Shown here: positions 18,824 through 26,745 of the stretch, piece after piece
How positions within the stretch are numbered: position 1 is the stretch's first letter
Layout: every line of letters begins with the position of its first letter
Origin: Streptococcus sanguinis
GTDB taxonomy: Bacteria; Bacillota; Bacilli; Lactobacillales; Streptococcaceae
Length of the DNA stretch: 64,000 nt
Assembly (NCBI GenBank): GCA_013378335.1
Contig: CP040556.1
Span: forward strand, 2,234,501-2,298,500
Direction: 5' to 3'
Program-made: the position numbers and the translations under genes
Notes under the pieces: model-generated
Told to the model about the DNA's origin: nothing
The model's database searches: none
The model's input: only the letters and a program-made list of their open reading frames with translations

Positions 18824-19678
18824 TTATAGCAATTCTTTAATGGCAGTTACTAGGTCAGTTTGTGGGCGACCGAGCAGGTTTTCCAAGTCGCTGTCAGCAA
18901 TATCCAATTGACCATCTGCGATGTCTGCTTGGATGGCTGAGAGGACAAAGATAGCTTCCTTAGGAAGTCCAGCTTTAGCCAAGCCTTTTTTGTAGTCTTC
19001 GAGGCTAACGGAGAGGACTTGGAAGTCTTTACCAGTCGCTGCCTGAGCAGCCTTAGCAAAGTCAGCATAGGTCACAGCTTTTCCAGCCAATTCATAGACT
19101 TGGTAGCCGTCAAAGTCTTGCGTTAGTGCATGCGCTGCCGCTTCAGCGTAGTCACGGCGAGCTGCCCAACCAACCTTGCCTTTTCCACCAGCGTGGACAA
19201 AGGGCTGACCGGCGAGAGCTGCACGAACAGTTTCTATTTCATTTTCTACGTACCAGTTGTTGCGCAGGACCTTGACATTGAGACCAGAAGCCTGGAGGGC
19301 AATTTCAGTGGCCTTGTGGTCAGGGGCTAGAACCGCTGCGGAAGTATCCGCACGGGTTATACTGGTGTAGACAATGTTTTTGACGCCAGCCATCTTGGCT
19401 GCAGCGATAACATTTTGATGCTGTACTTCACGAGGGGTGGCTTGACCTGGGGCACCAGAAACAAACATCAGTGTCTCAATCTCAGCAAAGGCATTTTCTA
19501 AGACTGACTGATCAGAGTAATCTCCAATCCGCACATCATAGCCTGCTTCCTTAAACACTTGCCCTTTTTCTGCAGAACGGACTAAAACGGCAATGTCTGA
19601 AGCTGGTACAGATTTTGAAAGGTTTTCCAAGATGGCAGCACCGAGTCCACCTGTAACGCCTGTGATTAGCGTAGTCAT
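18824..19678 (-). CDS. NmrA/QorB-like NAD(P)-binding oxidoreductase
   Basis: 284 residues. The N-terminal Rossmann glycine motif TGVTGGLGAAIL (residues 7-18) and the overall atypical-SDR pattern (NVIAAAKMAGVKNIVYTSIT; NNWYVENE) match the NmrA/YtfG-QorB family of NAD(P)H-binding proteins, which act on quinones or serve as redox sensors. It is the last gene of a minus-strand cluster with two MoaF-like proteins, an F420-reductase-like protein and a SnoaL-like protein. The substrate cannot be told from sequence. Confidence 0.85.
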   Translation of the reverse strand: MTTLITGVTGGLGAAILENLSKSVPASDIAVLVRSAEKGQVFKEAGYDVRIGDYSDQSVLENAFAEIETLMFVSGAPGQATPREVQHQNVIAAAKMAGVKNIVYTSITRADTSAAVLAPDHKATEIALQASGLNVKVLRNNWYVENEIETVRAALAGQPFVHAGGKGKVGWAARRDYAEAAAHALTQDFDGYQVYELAGKAVTYADFAKAAQAATGKDFQVLSVSLEDYKKGLAKAGLPKEAIFVLSAIQADIADGQLDIADSDLENLLGRPQTDLVTAIKELL

Positions 19679-19691
19679 TGTATTCCTCCTA

Positions 19692-20015
19692 TTAGCTTAA
19701 TTTTGTAAAGGTTCCTTTGTAGTTAAGGAACTGATTGTCTGGTAGAGTAATGTTGGTATAGACAATGTCTTGGTTGAAATCTTCTACGTGAGTAACGGTA
19801 GAACCGTCTGGCTCTGACCAAGTAACCATGAAGACCTTGTCTGCAACTTCTGTTGCTGTATAAGTAACAGTCACAACCGCTTCAGCAACAGGTGCAGCAT
19901 CACCGACGCTTGAAAAAGTCATTGTTTTACCATCTACATCAAAATTGAGATGATAAGCTAGGTCGCCAAATTGTGCTTTGTATGTGTGTCCGATAGGTGG
20001 AAATGTGTTTGTCAT
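19692..20015 (-). CDS. MoaF-like small beta-barrel protein (copy A)
   Basis: 107 residues, no signal peptide, rich in beta strands. It shows the MoaF/lipocalin-like pattern FPPIGHTYKAQFGDLAYHLNF near the start, then YTATEVADKVFMVTWSEPDG and a C-terminal LNYKGTFTKL strand. The protein at 21014-21334 is a divergent paralogue with the same ending (SGTFEFIN). Ribosome site AAAAGGAGAA. Family members are annotated only by fold, so function is unknown. Location between oxidoreductases suggests a small-molecule binder or isomerase. Confidence 0.7.
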   Translation of the reverse strand: MTNTFPPIGHTYKAQFGDLAYHLNFDVDGKTMTFSSVGDAAPVAEAVVTVTYTATEVADKVFMVTWSEPDGSTVTHVEDFNQDIVYTNITLPDNQFLNYKGTFTKLS

Positions 20016-20054
20016 AATTATTCTCCTTTTAGTTTAATTGTGTTTATTATTTAA

Positions 20055-20240
20055 TTAGTTTAAGATTGCGAAACCACCAGTCCAGGTGATTTGTTCACGA
20101 GCCGCTAAGCTGATTTGTAGGAAACCCATTGCTTCCAATTCACGTGCCCGTTTCAGGCTGCCTGCGTCTTTGACCGCTAGGTCGCTAGCTGCAAGAGCTT
20201 GAGCGATAGTGTTCTTGGCTTCCTCATGAACAAAAGCCAA
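20055..20240 (-). pseudogene. C-terminal fragment of an F420-dependent-reductase-like gene
   Basis: The 61-residue frame ending SLAAREQITWTGGFAILN is nearly identical to the C-terminus of the intact protein at 20428-21003 (SLKRARELEAMGFLQISLAA is shared). The same frame continues upstream a few codons (TVLLAF...) but the N-terminal Rossmann part is gone. It is replaced by the MITE-like repeat starting near 20262. This is therefore the remnant of a second reductase gene from a duplicated cassette. Confidence 0.8.
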
Positions 20241-20261
20241 CAGTACAGTTGGCTGTAGGAA

Positions 20262-20373
20262 GTTTAAATACCAGAAAACTTCGTTTGGTCGCTTTTTTAT
20301 TAATTTAAACCATTTATTTAAATAGCTTAATAGTAAAGATTTTCAAAAATCGAAATCTTTTTGTCCCAAACTC
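20262..20373. repeat. Truncated MITE-like repeat, copy 3
   Basis: Begins TACCAGAAAAC, an internal segment of the 159-bp repeat, and ends GAAATCTTTTTGTCCCAAACTC, which matches the right terminus of copy 2 apart from one base. The middle part (20298-20360) is shared with 16411-16473. It separates the truncated and intact reductase genes and marks the point where the former was cut. Confidence 0.75.
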
Positions 20374-20427
20374 ATTTCTATTTTTCATCCAATAAGTTGA
20401 CAAATTTTACCTCTATTGCCAAGCTCA

Positions 20428-21003
20428 TTAATCTAGAACTGCAAAGCCACCTGTCCAAGAAACTTGTTCTCTCGCTGCTAAGCTGATTTGTAAAAAGCCC
20501 ATGGCTTCTAATTCACGAGCGCGTTTCAAACTACCTGCATCTTTGACACGAAGGTCACTTCCAGACAAAACTTCTTCAATTTTTGCCTTGGCATCAGCAT
20601 GATCTGAGGCTAGTAAAACCGTCGTCATAGCTTGATCTGCTACTTTTCCTGTCGCCAAGCTTGCTCCAAAGGTCGTGTTAAATCCTTTCACAACAAAACT
20701 AGTTGGCAATTTTTCTTGAATCAGTGCAGCCGCTGAAGAATCAGCTGGAACTACTAGATCATCAAAGGTATCAAAATTAACTGGATTGCTAATATCAATT
20801 ATAATTTTTCCTGCCAATTGGCTAGCATAAGTTGAAAGAATGCCCTCAATTGCCCCATAAGGGACTGCCAAGACAACAATCTCCCCAAAAGAAGCTGCTT
20901 CTTGGTCTTTTGTAATGAAATTAACTGTATTGCCAGCTTTTTCAAAACGACTAGCAATTGCCTGTCCCATATTTCCTTGTCCAAAAATTGTGATTTGTGC
21001 CAT
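20428..21003 (-). CDS. NADPH-dependent F420-reductase-like (NADP oxidoreductase) protein
   Basis: 191 residues from the ATG at 21003 (MAQITIFGQGNMGQAIASRF), preceded by AGGAGAAA. I preferred this to the codon 27 bases upstream. The N-terminal GQGNMGQA glycine motif, the hydrophobic strand EIVVLAVPYGA and DISNPVNF match the F420-dependent NADP oxidoreductase domain family (YrpB/FNO-like). Streptococci do not make F420, so the real substrate is unknown and NADPH binding is the only safe prediction. It lies between the repeat and a MoaF-like gene. Confidence 0.85.
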   Translation of the reverse strand: MAQITIFGQGNMGQAIASRFEKAGNTVNFITKDQEAASFGEIVVLAVPYGAIEGILSTYASQLAGKIIIDISNPVNFDTFDDLVVPADSSAAALIQEKLPTSFVVKGFNTTFGASLATGKVADQAMTTVLLASDHADAKAKIEEVLSGSDLRVKDAGSLKRARELEAMGFLQISLAAREQVSWTGGFAVLD

Positions 21004-21013
21004 TGTATTTCTC

Positions 21014-21334
21014 CTAATTAATAAATTCAAATGTGCCTGAATGCGTCAATGTTTGTCGTTGTCCAAAGGCTTCTGGATCATTCCAAGACATGAACGCCCA
21101 AACTGTCCCTTCTGCAAGATTGATATGATGTGTGATAGAATTTCCAGTTGACTCAATCCAGCTAACACTGATAAGGTCATCTGTCAATTCCTTTGTATAA
21201 ATCCTATCTGTCTCACTTCCCAAACCATCTTCAGCAAGGCTAGTCCAAGTCATCTTATTGTCTGCCAAGTATTCTAATTGAAATTGAAACCCTGTTTCAA
21301 AACGTACTACAGCTGTTCTACCTTCAAGTTTCAT
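21014..21334 (-). CDS. MoaF-like small beta-barrel protein (copy B)
   Basis: 106 residues. The ending HSGTFEFIN and the WTSLAEDG and ISVSWIEST strands parallel the MoaF-like protein at 19692-20015. It starts MKLEGRTAVVRFETGFQFQL and so lacks the N-terminal segment of copy A. It is 10 bp upstream of the intact reductase start and 19 bp downstream of the SnoaL-like stop, consistent with one operon. Function unknown. Confidence 0.65.
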   Translation of the reverse strand: MKLEGRTAVVRFETGFQFQLEYLADNKMTWTSLAEDGLGSETDRIYTKELTDDLISVSWIESTGNSITHHINLAEGTVWAFMSWNDPEAFGQRQTLTHSGTFEFIN

Positions 21335-21353
21335 CTGCTTTTACTCCCTTTCA

Positions 21354-21728
21354 TTACTTAATTGGAAACATGGCATTGCCATTCACTGCTTCGCTAGCTG
21401 GAACCTCTTCTTGCATGACATCCCAATGTTCAATAAATTTTCCATCTTCAACACGGAAATAATCTACCGCAATCATTGTTTTTCCAAACCAGTTTGAATA
21501 GCGACCATGCACTGCAACGATATTACCTTCTTCCATAGCAATACCTGGTTCATAAGAAATTTGGTTGTCTTCTGATGTGATAAATCCACGAAGGACATCC
21601 AAACCATTTGGCATGCTTGGGTTGTGTTGGATCATATCGTCTTTCCAAAAAGTTTCAACTTTTGCAAGATCTTTTTCGTTAAATACTGCGTTAAGATAGT
21701 TAATAGCTTGTTCTTTAAGTGTTGACAT
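21354..21728 (-). CDS. SnoaL-like (NTF2-fold) protein
   Basis: 124 residues. The pattern QAINYLNAVFNEKDLAKVE, NPSMPNGLDVLRGF, VAVHGRY and YFRVEDGKFIEHWDVMQE is characteristic of SnoaL-like polyketide-cyclase/NTF2-fold proteins. Many small ones in Firmicutes act as unknown isomerases or binders. It is the first gene of the minus-strand cluster. A damaged IS30 copy ends about 75 bp upstream, so the original promoter may have been replaced. Confidence 0.8.
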   Translation of the reverse strand: MSTLKEQAINYLNAVFNEKDLAKVETFWKDDMIQHNPSMPNGLDVLRGFITSEDNQISYEPGIAMEEGNIVAVHGRYSNWFGKTMIAVDYFRVEDGKFIEHWDVMQEEVPASEAVNGNAMFPIK

Positions 21729-21802
21729 CGTTATTTACCTCGAAAAATATTTTTTGTTTAAGAAGTTCATCCTTAACCATGATTTTATTTTACATCCTTA
21801 GT

Positions 21803-22696
21803 GATAAGTTGTAAAATATAATGCTCAAAAAACTCATAGAGTTCAACCTCGTGTAAACTGTAAGTAACCACACTGATCAGAACACAGGAGAAATCTATGA
21901 GCTACCACCACCTTACCATAACTGAACGAATTAAGATAGAGACTTACCTAGAATTATGCCTCAAACCAATCCAAATAGCAAGAAAATTAGGAGTTCACAA
22001 ATCAACCCTTTCAAGAGAATTAAGGCCTTGTAATGACACTTACTTCGCACAAGTAGCACAAACACACTATGAGAAACTGACTAAGCAGAAGGGAAGAAAA
22101 TCGAGTTGGGCTCCTGAATTGATGAACGATTACAATCTTCATGGTCTCCAGAACAAATTTGTGGGCCTTATAAACTTGAAAAAAAGACCATGGTGTCCTT
22201 TAAAATCGTTTATAACTGTTATGCAGGGACGGTTTTAAGACGTAAAGGGAAAAGTCGATTGCCTCTAGAAACACGAGGAAAATTTACCATTGACACCTCT
22301 ATTTCCAAACGTCCTAAAGAAGTCAAAACGAGAGAAACAGTCGGCCATTGGGAATTGAATACGGTCGTCTCCTCTCGCGGAAAGAATAAAGGGTGTTTGG
22401 CAACTTTTGTCGAGCGAAAGACACGTTTGTACTTAGCCTTTAAGATACCTGACCGCTCTTCAAAATCTATGTTCTCAGCCATTCAAGAACTGTGTAGGTT
22501 GATACCCAAAGACTTTCTAAAGACCTTTATATCTGACAGAGGAAAAGAGTTTGCCTGTTATCCCTTGGTAGAAGAGCTAACTGTAGCGCTAGATGCCATT
22601 AATCAGTGTCCACATAAATGTCTAGGTTATAAACCAGCTTAGGAGGCGTTCACGAGTGAAATTCAATAAAATTTGGACTTATTCTTGCAATTTATC
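21803..22696 (+). mobile_element. Degenerate IS30-family element (copy A2)
   Basis: Ends GATAAGTTGTAAAATATAATG and ...CTTATTCTTGCAATTTATC match those of copy A1. The element is ~894 bp, shortened by internal deletions, and carries no complete transposase. Confidence 0.85.
21897..22642 (+). pseudogene. IS30-family transposase remnant
   Basis: The frame starting MSYHHLTITERIKIETYLEL matches the N-terminus of copy A1 and breaks near 22130. A second frame from about 22190 carries HWELNTVVSSRGKNKG and FISDRGKEFACYPLVEEL, then jumps directly to ALDAINQCPHKCLGYKPA. The catalytic Glu region (NENANGLL in copy A1) is deleted, so this transposase is dead. Confidence 0.9.
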
Positions 22697-23187
22697 TCTC
22701 CGAATTTATAATCCGAAAGCGTTTCTCCAGTTTTTGTCACCGTTATCCATTGGGGGAATACTTTTGACAATAATACTATCGGAATCAAGCTAAAATACCA
22801 AATAAGCATTACTTCAAAAATGAAGCGTGCATTATTTCCACGACGTATATACCGCTGGCGGTATTCTTCTTTGAGAGAAGGGTGTGGAATATATATATGA
22901 AACGGAACTTGCTCACGGATAATAACAGTCAGTAACATTCTAAACAAAAAAGTCAGAGAAACTAGCACTATTTTTCCTTCCTGATGTAAATCCATAGCTT
23001 TTTGAATATAAATTTGTTTATAATTTTTGTCCTTGATTGGCCGAGATACGGACTTACGCTCTTCCTTTGTCAAATGACTGACATACGAATTATCGTACTT
23101 AATATCAGACATCTCTAAATCCACAACCCTAGAATCACATTTTGCTAACGTTGTTTTTCCCATACCTGGAAAAGCGAATATAAACAT
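22663..23187 (-). CDS. P-loop nucleotide-binding protein, 3' end replaced by IS
   Basis: 174 residues. The N-terminus MFIFAFPGMGKTTLAKCDSR contains a Walker A motif (GMGKTT) right at the start, as in small adenylate- or guanylate-kinase-like ATPases of unknown role. A later segment (FHIYIPHPSLKEEYRQRYIRRG) is also seen in such proteins. A hydrophobic region lies near residues 125-145. The last ~11 codons lie inside the right end of IS copy A2 (IS ends at 22696), so the original C-terminus has been lost. The family is not recognised precisely. Confidence 0.6.
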   Translation of the reverse strand: MFIFAFPGMGKTTLAKCDSRVVDLEMSDIKYDNSYVSHLTKEERKSVSRPIKDKNYKQIYIQKAMDLHQEGKIVLVSLTFLFRMLLTVIIREQVPFHIYIPHPSLKEEYRQRYIRRGNNARFIFEVMLIWYFSLIPIVLLSKVFPQWITVTKTGETLSDYKFGEINCKNKSKFY

Positions 23188-23379
23188 AGAGTACCTCCTT
23201 TATGCAGCTAAATGATACTACCTCTTTTAAAAAAATTGCTTAAATTAAGAGATTTAAAAAGCAAGTGAATAGTCAATTCGTTCGAGCATTTCCTTCTCCA
23301 TCTCCGTAGCAGAAAGTTGAGTTTATTTAACAAACTGATAAAAAAATAATAGAGAAACTAATTATTTCGAGGCCCAATC

Positions 23380-25626
23380 ATGAACCTATCAAACGTATTT
23401 CAAAAATTATCCCCAAATACTCCCATCTTACAAGCTACCTTTGGTCTGGAGCGCGAATCTCTACGAATCAGTACTGAAAGCCGTGTCACTCAAACGCCAC
23501 ACCCTGAAAAATTGGGTTCTCGAAGTTTCCATCCCTATATCCAGACAGATTATAGCGAACCTCAACTAGAGCTCATTACACCGGTAGCACAGTCGACCAC
23601 GGAAGCTCGTCGCTTCCTCGGGGCCATCACCGATGTGGCTATTCGCTCAATGGATAAGTCAGAATATCTTTGGCCTTTATCCATGCCACCTGTGATTATA
23701 GAAGAAGAGATTCAGATTGCCCAGTTGGAAAGCAACTACGAGTATCAATACCGAGTTGGTTTGGCAGAACGCTACGGCAAATTGCTCCAGTCCATATCTG
23801 GCATTCACTATAATTTTGAACTCGGCAAAGATCTGACCCAACAGCTCTTTGAAGTCAGTGACTATGATGATTTACTGACCTTCAAGAATACCCTCTATCT
23901 CAAGTTGGCTCAAAACTTCTTGCGTTATCGCTGGCTCTTGACCTACCTTTACGGAGCAAACTCGCTAGCAGAAAAAGGGTTTTTGACAGATGAAATTGGT
24001 TGCGTGCAGTCGATTCGTAACTCCAACTATGGCTATGTCAATGCCCCCGATGTTCACATTTCCTTCTCTTCACTGGAGCAATACGTGACCGACATCGAAA
24101 ACGCTGTTGGTTCTGGGCAACTGTCCGCCGAAAAAGAGTTTTACTCTGCCGTCCGTTTACGCGGTGCTAAGACTAGCCGGGACTTTTTGACCAAGGGCAT
24201 CTCCTATCTAGAGTTCCGCAACTTTGACCTCAACCCCTTTGAGCCACTGGCAATCAGCCAAGAAACACTAGACACCACCCGCCTCTTTGCACTCGCACTC
24301 TTGTGGCTAGACGACATGGAGCAAGTCGACGAAGAATTGGCAGTAGCTGCTACTCTCAACAACCAAATCGCTCTCAGCCATCCCCACACACCACTTCCTA
24401 AAGAGGCTGACGCCAAACCTATCGTGACAGCCATGAAGGACATCGCCGCCCACTTTGGACTGGATGACTATTATAGCCAGCTTATCACTGAGGTGGAGGC
24501 CTCTCTTCTTGATCCACGTTTGACCCTTTCTGGAAAAATAGCAGAGCAGGTTGAAGAAGGGTCCCTTGAAAAATTTGGCCAACAACAAGGACAAGCCTTT
24601 CATGACTACGCTTGGACAGCACCTTATGCCCTCAAAGGCTATGAAAACATGGAACTCTCCACCCAAATGATTCTCTTTGACGCCATTCAGCTGGGCTTGA
24701 ACGTAGAAATTTTAGATGAGGAAGACCAATTTCTCAAACTCTGGCATGGTGACCATGTGGAGTACATCAAAAATGGCAATATGACATCCAAAGATAACTA
24801 CGTAATTCCACTGGCCATGGCTAATAAGGTTGTGACCAAAAAGATTTTGGACAAGGCTGGTTTTCCAGTACCTGTGGGAGCAGAATTTGCTAACAAAGAC
24901 GATGCCTTGCGGTACTACGGACAAGTAGCCAACTCTGCTATTGTTGTCAAACCCAAATCCACCAACTTCGGTCTGGGCATTTCCATCTTCCAAGAGCCAG
25001 CTAGCCTTTCTGGCTATGAAAAAGCCCTAGACATCGCCTTTTCGGAAGATAGTCATGTGCTAATCGAGGAGTTTGTGGCAGGGACCGAGTACCGTTTCTT
25101 TATCTTGGATGGAAAATGCGAGGCTGTCCTGCTCCGCGTCGTGGCCAATGTCGTAGGCGACGGAAGTTCAAGCATCCGAGATTCAGTCGAAAAGAAAAAC
25201 CAAGACCCTCTGCGTGGTCGCGACCATCGCTCACCTCTTGAAATTATCAATCTGGGTGATATTGAATTACTCATGTTAGAACAGCAGGGTTACACACCTG
25301 ATACAGTCTTGCCTGAAGGTAGCCAAACCTTTCTGCGTGGTAATTCTAATATCTCAACTGGAGGCGACTCCATTGACATGACTGACCAGATGGGCGAGAG
25401 TTACAAACAACTAGCTGCCGATATGGCGACTGCTATGGGGGCTTGGGTCTGTAGAGTCGATTTGATTATCCCAGACTACACCAAGCCTGCTAGTAAGGAG
25501 CTACCAAATTGCACCTGTATCGAACTCAACTTCAATCCTGCCATGTACCTGCACACCTATACTTACGTAGGGCCAGGACAACGTATCACACCGAAAATTT
25601 TACGGAAGTTGTTTGGAGAGATATGA
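23380..25626 (+). CDS. gshF: Bifunctional glutamate-cysteine ligase/glutathione synthetase
   Basis: 748 residues, the normal length of GshF (GshAB). The N-terminal ~470 residues form the gamma-glutamylcysteine ligase domain (FGLERESLRIS; HPYIQTDYSEPQLELIT; GIHYNFELGKD). The C-terminal part from about residue 488 is an ATP-grasp domain (VVKPKSTNFGLGI; EEFVAGTEYRFFILDGK; CIELNFNPAM). It makes glutathione in two ATP-dependent steps from Glu, Cys and Gly and is common in streptococci. The ribosome site is weak (CGAGG). It stands alone, with an IS30 copy inserted about 40 bp after its stop. Confidence 0.96.
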   Translation: MNLSNVFQKLSPNTPILQATFGLERESLRISTESRVTQTPHPEKLGSRSFHPYIQTDYSEPQLELITPVAQSTTEARRFLGAITDVAIRSMDKSEYLWPLSMPPVIIEEEIQIAQLESNYEYQYRVGLAERYGKLLQSISGIHYNFELGKDLTQQLFEVSDYDDLLTFKNTLYLKLAQNFLRYRWLLTYLYGANSLAEKGFLTDEIGCVQSIRNSNYGYVNAPDVHISFSSLEQYVTDIENAVGSGQLSAEKEFYSAVRLRGAKTSRDFLTKGISYLEFRNFDLNPFEPLAISQETLDTTRLFALALLWLDDMEQVDEELAVAATLNNQIALSHPHTPLPKEADAKPIVTAMKDIAAHFGLDDYYSQLITEVEASLLDPRLTLSGKIAEQVEEGSLEKFGQQQGQAFHDYAWTAPYALKGYENMELSTQMILFDAIQLGLNVEILDEEDQFLKLWHGDHVEYIKNGNMTSKDNYVIPLAMANKVVTKKILDKAGFPVPVGAEFANKDDALRYYGQVANSAIVVKPKSTNFGLGISIFQEPASLSGYEKALDIAFSEDSHVLIEEFVAGTEYRFFILDGKCEAVLLRVVANVVGDGSSSIRDSVEKKNQDPLRGRDHRSPLEIINLGDIELLMLEQQGYTPDTVLPEGSQTFLRGNSNISTGGDSIDMTDQMGESYKQLAADMATAMGAWVCRVDLIIPDYTKPASKELPNCTCIELNFNPAMYLHTYTYVGPGQRITPKILRKLFGEI

Positions 25627-25754
25627 GAATAAGAACAGAGATTTTTTGAGCTTACTTTTTTATATTCCCAATTTGTAAAATTAAGCTAGACAGAAAAAGC
25701 CATCTATGTTAGGCTCAGATAAACACCACATTTGTCTGAAAGGAACTAACATAA

Positions 25755-26690
25755 ATGACCTATACTCATCTTACCTCAAATGAACTCGTAATGATAGAGG
25801 CTTACTATCAAGAAGACATAAAAATTTCAGATATTGCGAACTCACTAGGAAGATCGAAACAGACAATCTACACTGTCATCAACTATCTGAAAGAGGGGCA
25901 CTCTGCTTATGATTACTATAACCGATATAAAGTCAATAAGAAACGCTGTGGTCGGAATAAAACAAGGCTTACGCAAGCAGAAAAAGATTTTATCCAAACT
26001 CATTTAGAACAAAATTGGAGCCTTGATGTCATTAAAGGAACTTATCCAGATAGGGTTTCTTGTTCTATGAGAACTCTCTATCGACTAGCAGACCGTGGTA
26101 TTTTCAAGAAAGAGGATCTCCCTTGGAAAGGCAACAGAAAACCAAATGGTTATAGCGAAAAACGTGGAAAACAAGCGTTTCGCAGAGATTTACGTGAGAG
26201 AGCAGCTATTTATCCTAATTTTATGACAGAATTTGGTCATCTAGAAGGGGGATACCATTGTTGGCGAGAAACACAAAAGTGCTGTCATTACCTTAGTAGA
26301 ACGCCTCTCAAAAGTCATCATCACACTGAAAACTAATGGACGGAAAGCAAGTGATATTGAGGTTTCCATCAACCAATGGTTGTCTCAAGTTCCCAGCCAT
26401 CTTTTTAAGTCAATAACTTTTGATTGCGGGAAAGAATTTTCTAATTGGAAGTCTATTTCGAATGCACATGACATTGATATTTTCTTTGCGGATCCAGGAT
26501 GTTCTGGTCAACGAGGTCTCAATGAACATTCTAATGGCTTATTAAGACGAAATGGATTACCGAAACAAATGGATTTTACTACTATTTCTTTTATCAGCTA
26601 TAGCTGATAAAAGAAATAGAATTCCTAGGAAATCATTGAATTATCAATCACCCTACCAAGTTTTTCTGAGTTACTTGAAAAGTCTAACTT
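25755..26690 (+). pseudogene. IS30-family transposase, frameshifted and internally deleted
   Basis: The first 582 bases encode MTYTHLTSNELVMIEAYYQE through GHLEGG, where a run of five G (four in copy B1) shifts the frame. The DDE domain continues in another frame (FDCGKEFSNW; LNEHSNGLLRR). Near 26582 the sequence differs from copy B1 by a short net deletion and a base change that create a perfect 38-bp palindrome and a stop. The C-terminal tail (RNRIPRKSLNYQ...) is still recognisable beyond it. Confidence 0.9.
26582..26619. repeat. Perfect 38-bp palindrome inside IS copy B2
   Basis: CTATTTCTTTTATCAGCTA is followed at once by its exact reverse complement. The intact copy B1 has only an imperfect inverted repeat at the same place (17317-17362). 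Confidence 0.9.
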
Positions 26691-26745
26691 AATTTGACAA
26701 TTTAGCATTTCAAAAGTTTTTGCCTAGAGCATTTCAGTGCTTGCG

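Larger units (their letters stand above)
25667..26705 (+). mobile_element. IS30-family insertion sequence (copy B2, damaged)
   Basis: Ends CCCAATTTGTAAAATTAAG and CTTAATTTGACAATTTAG match copy B1 in the opposite orientation. It contains a transposase with a frameshift and an internal deletion. Confidence 0.85.
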
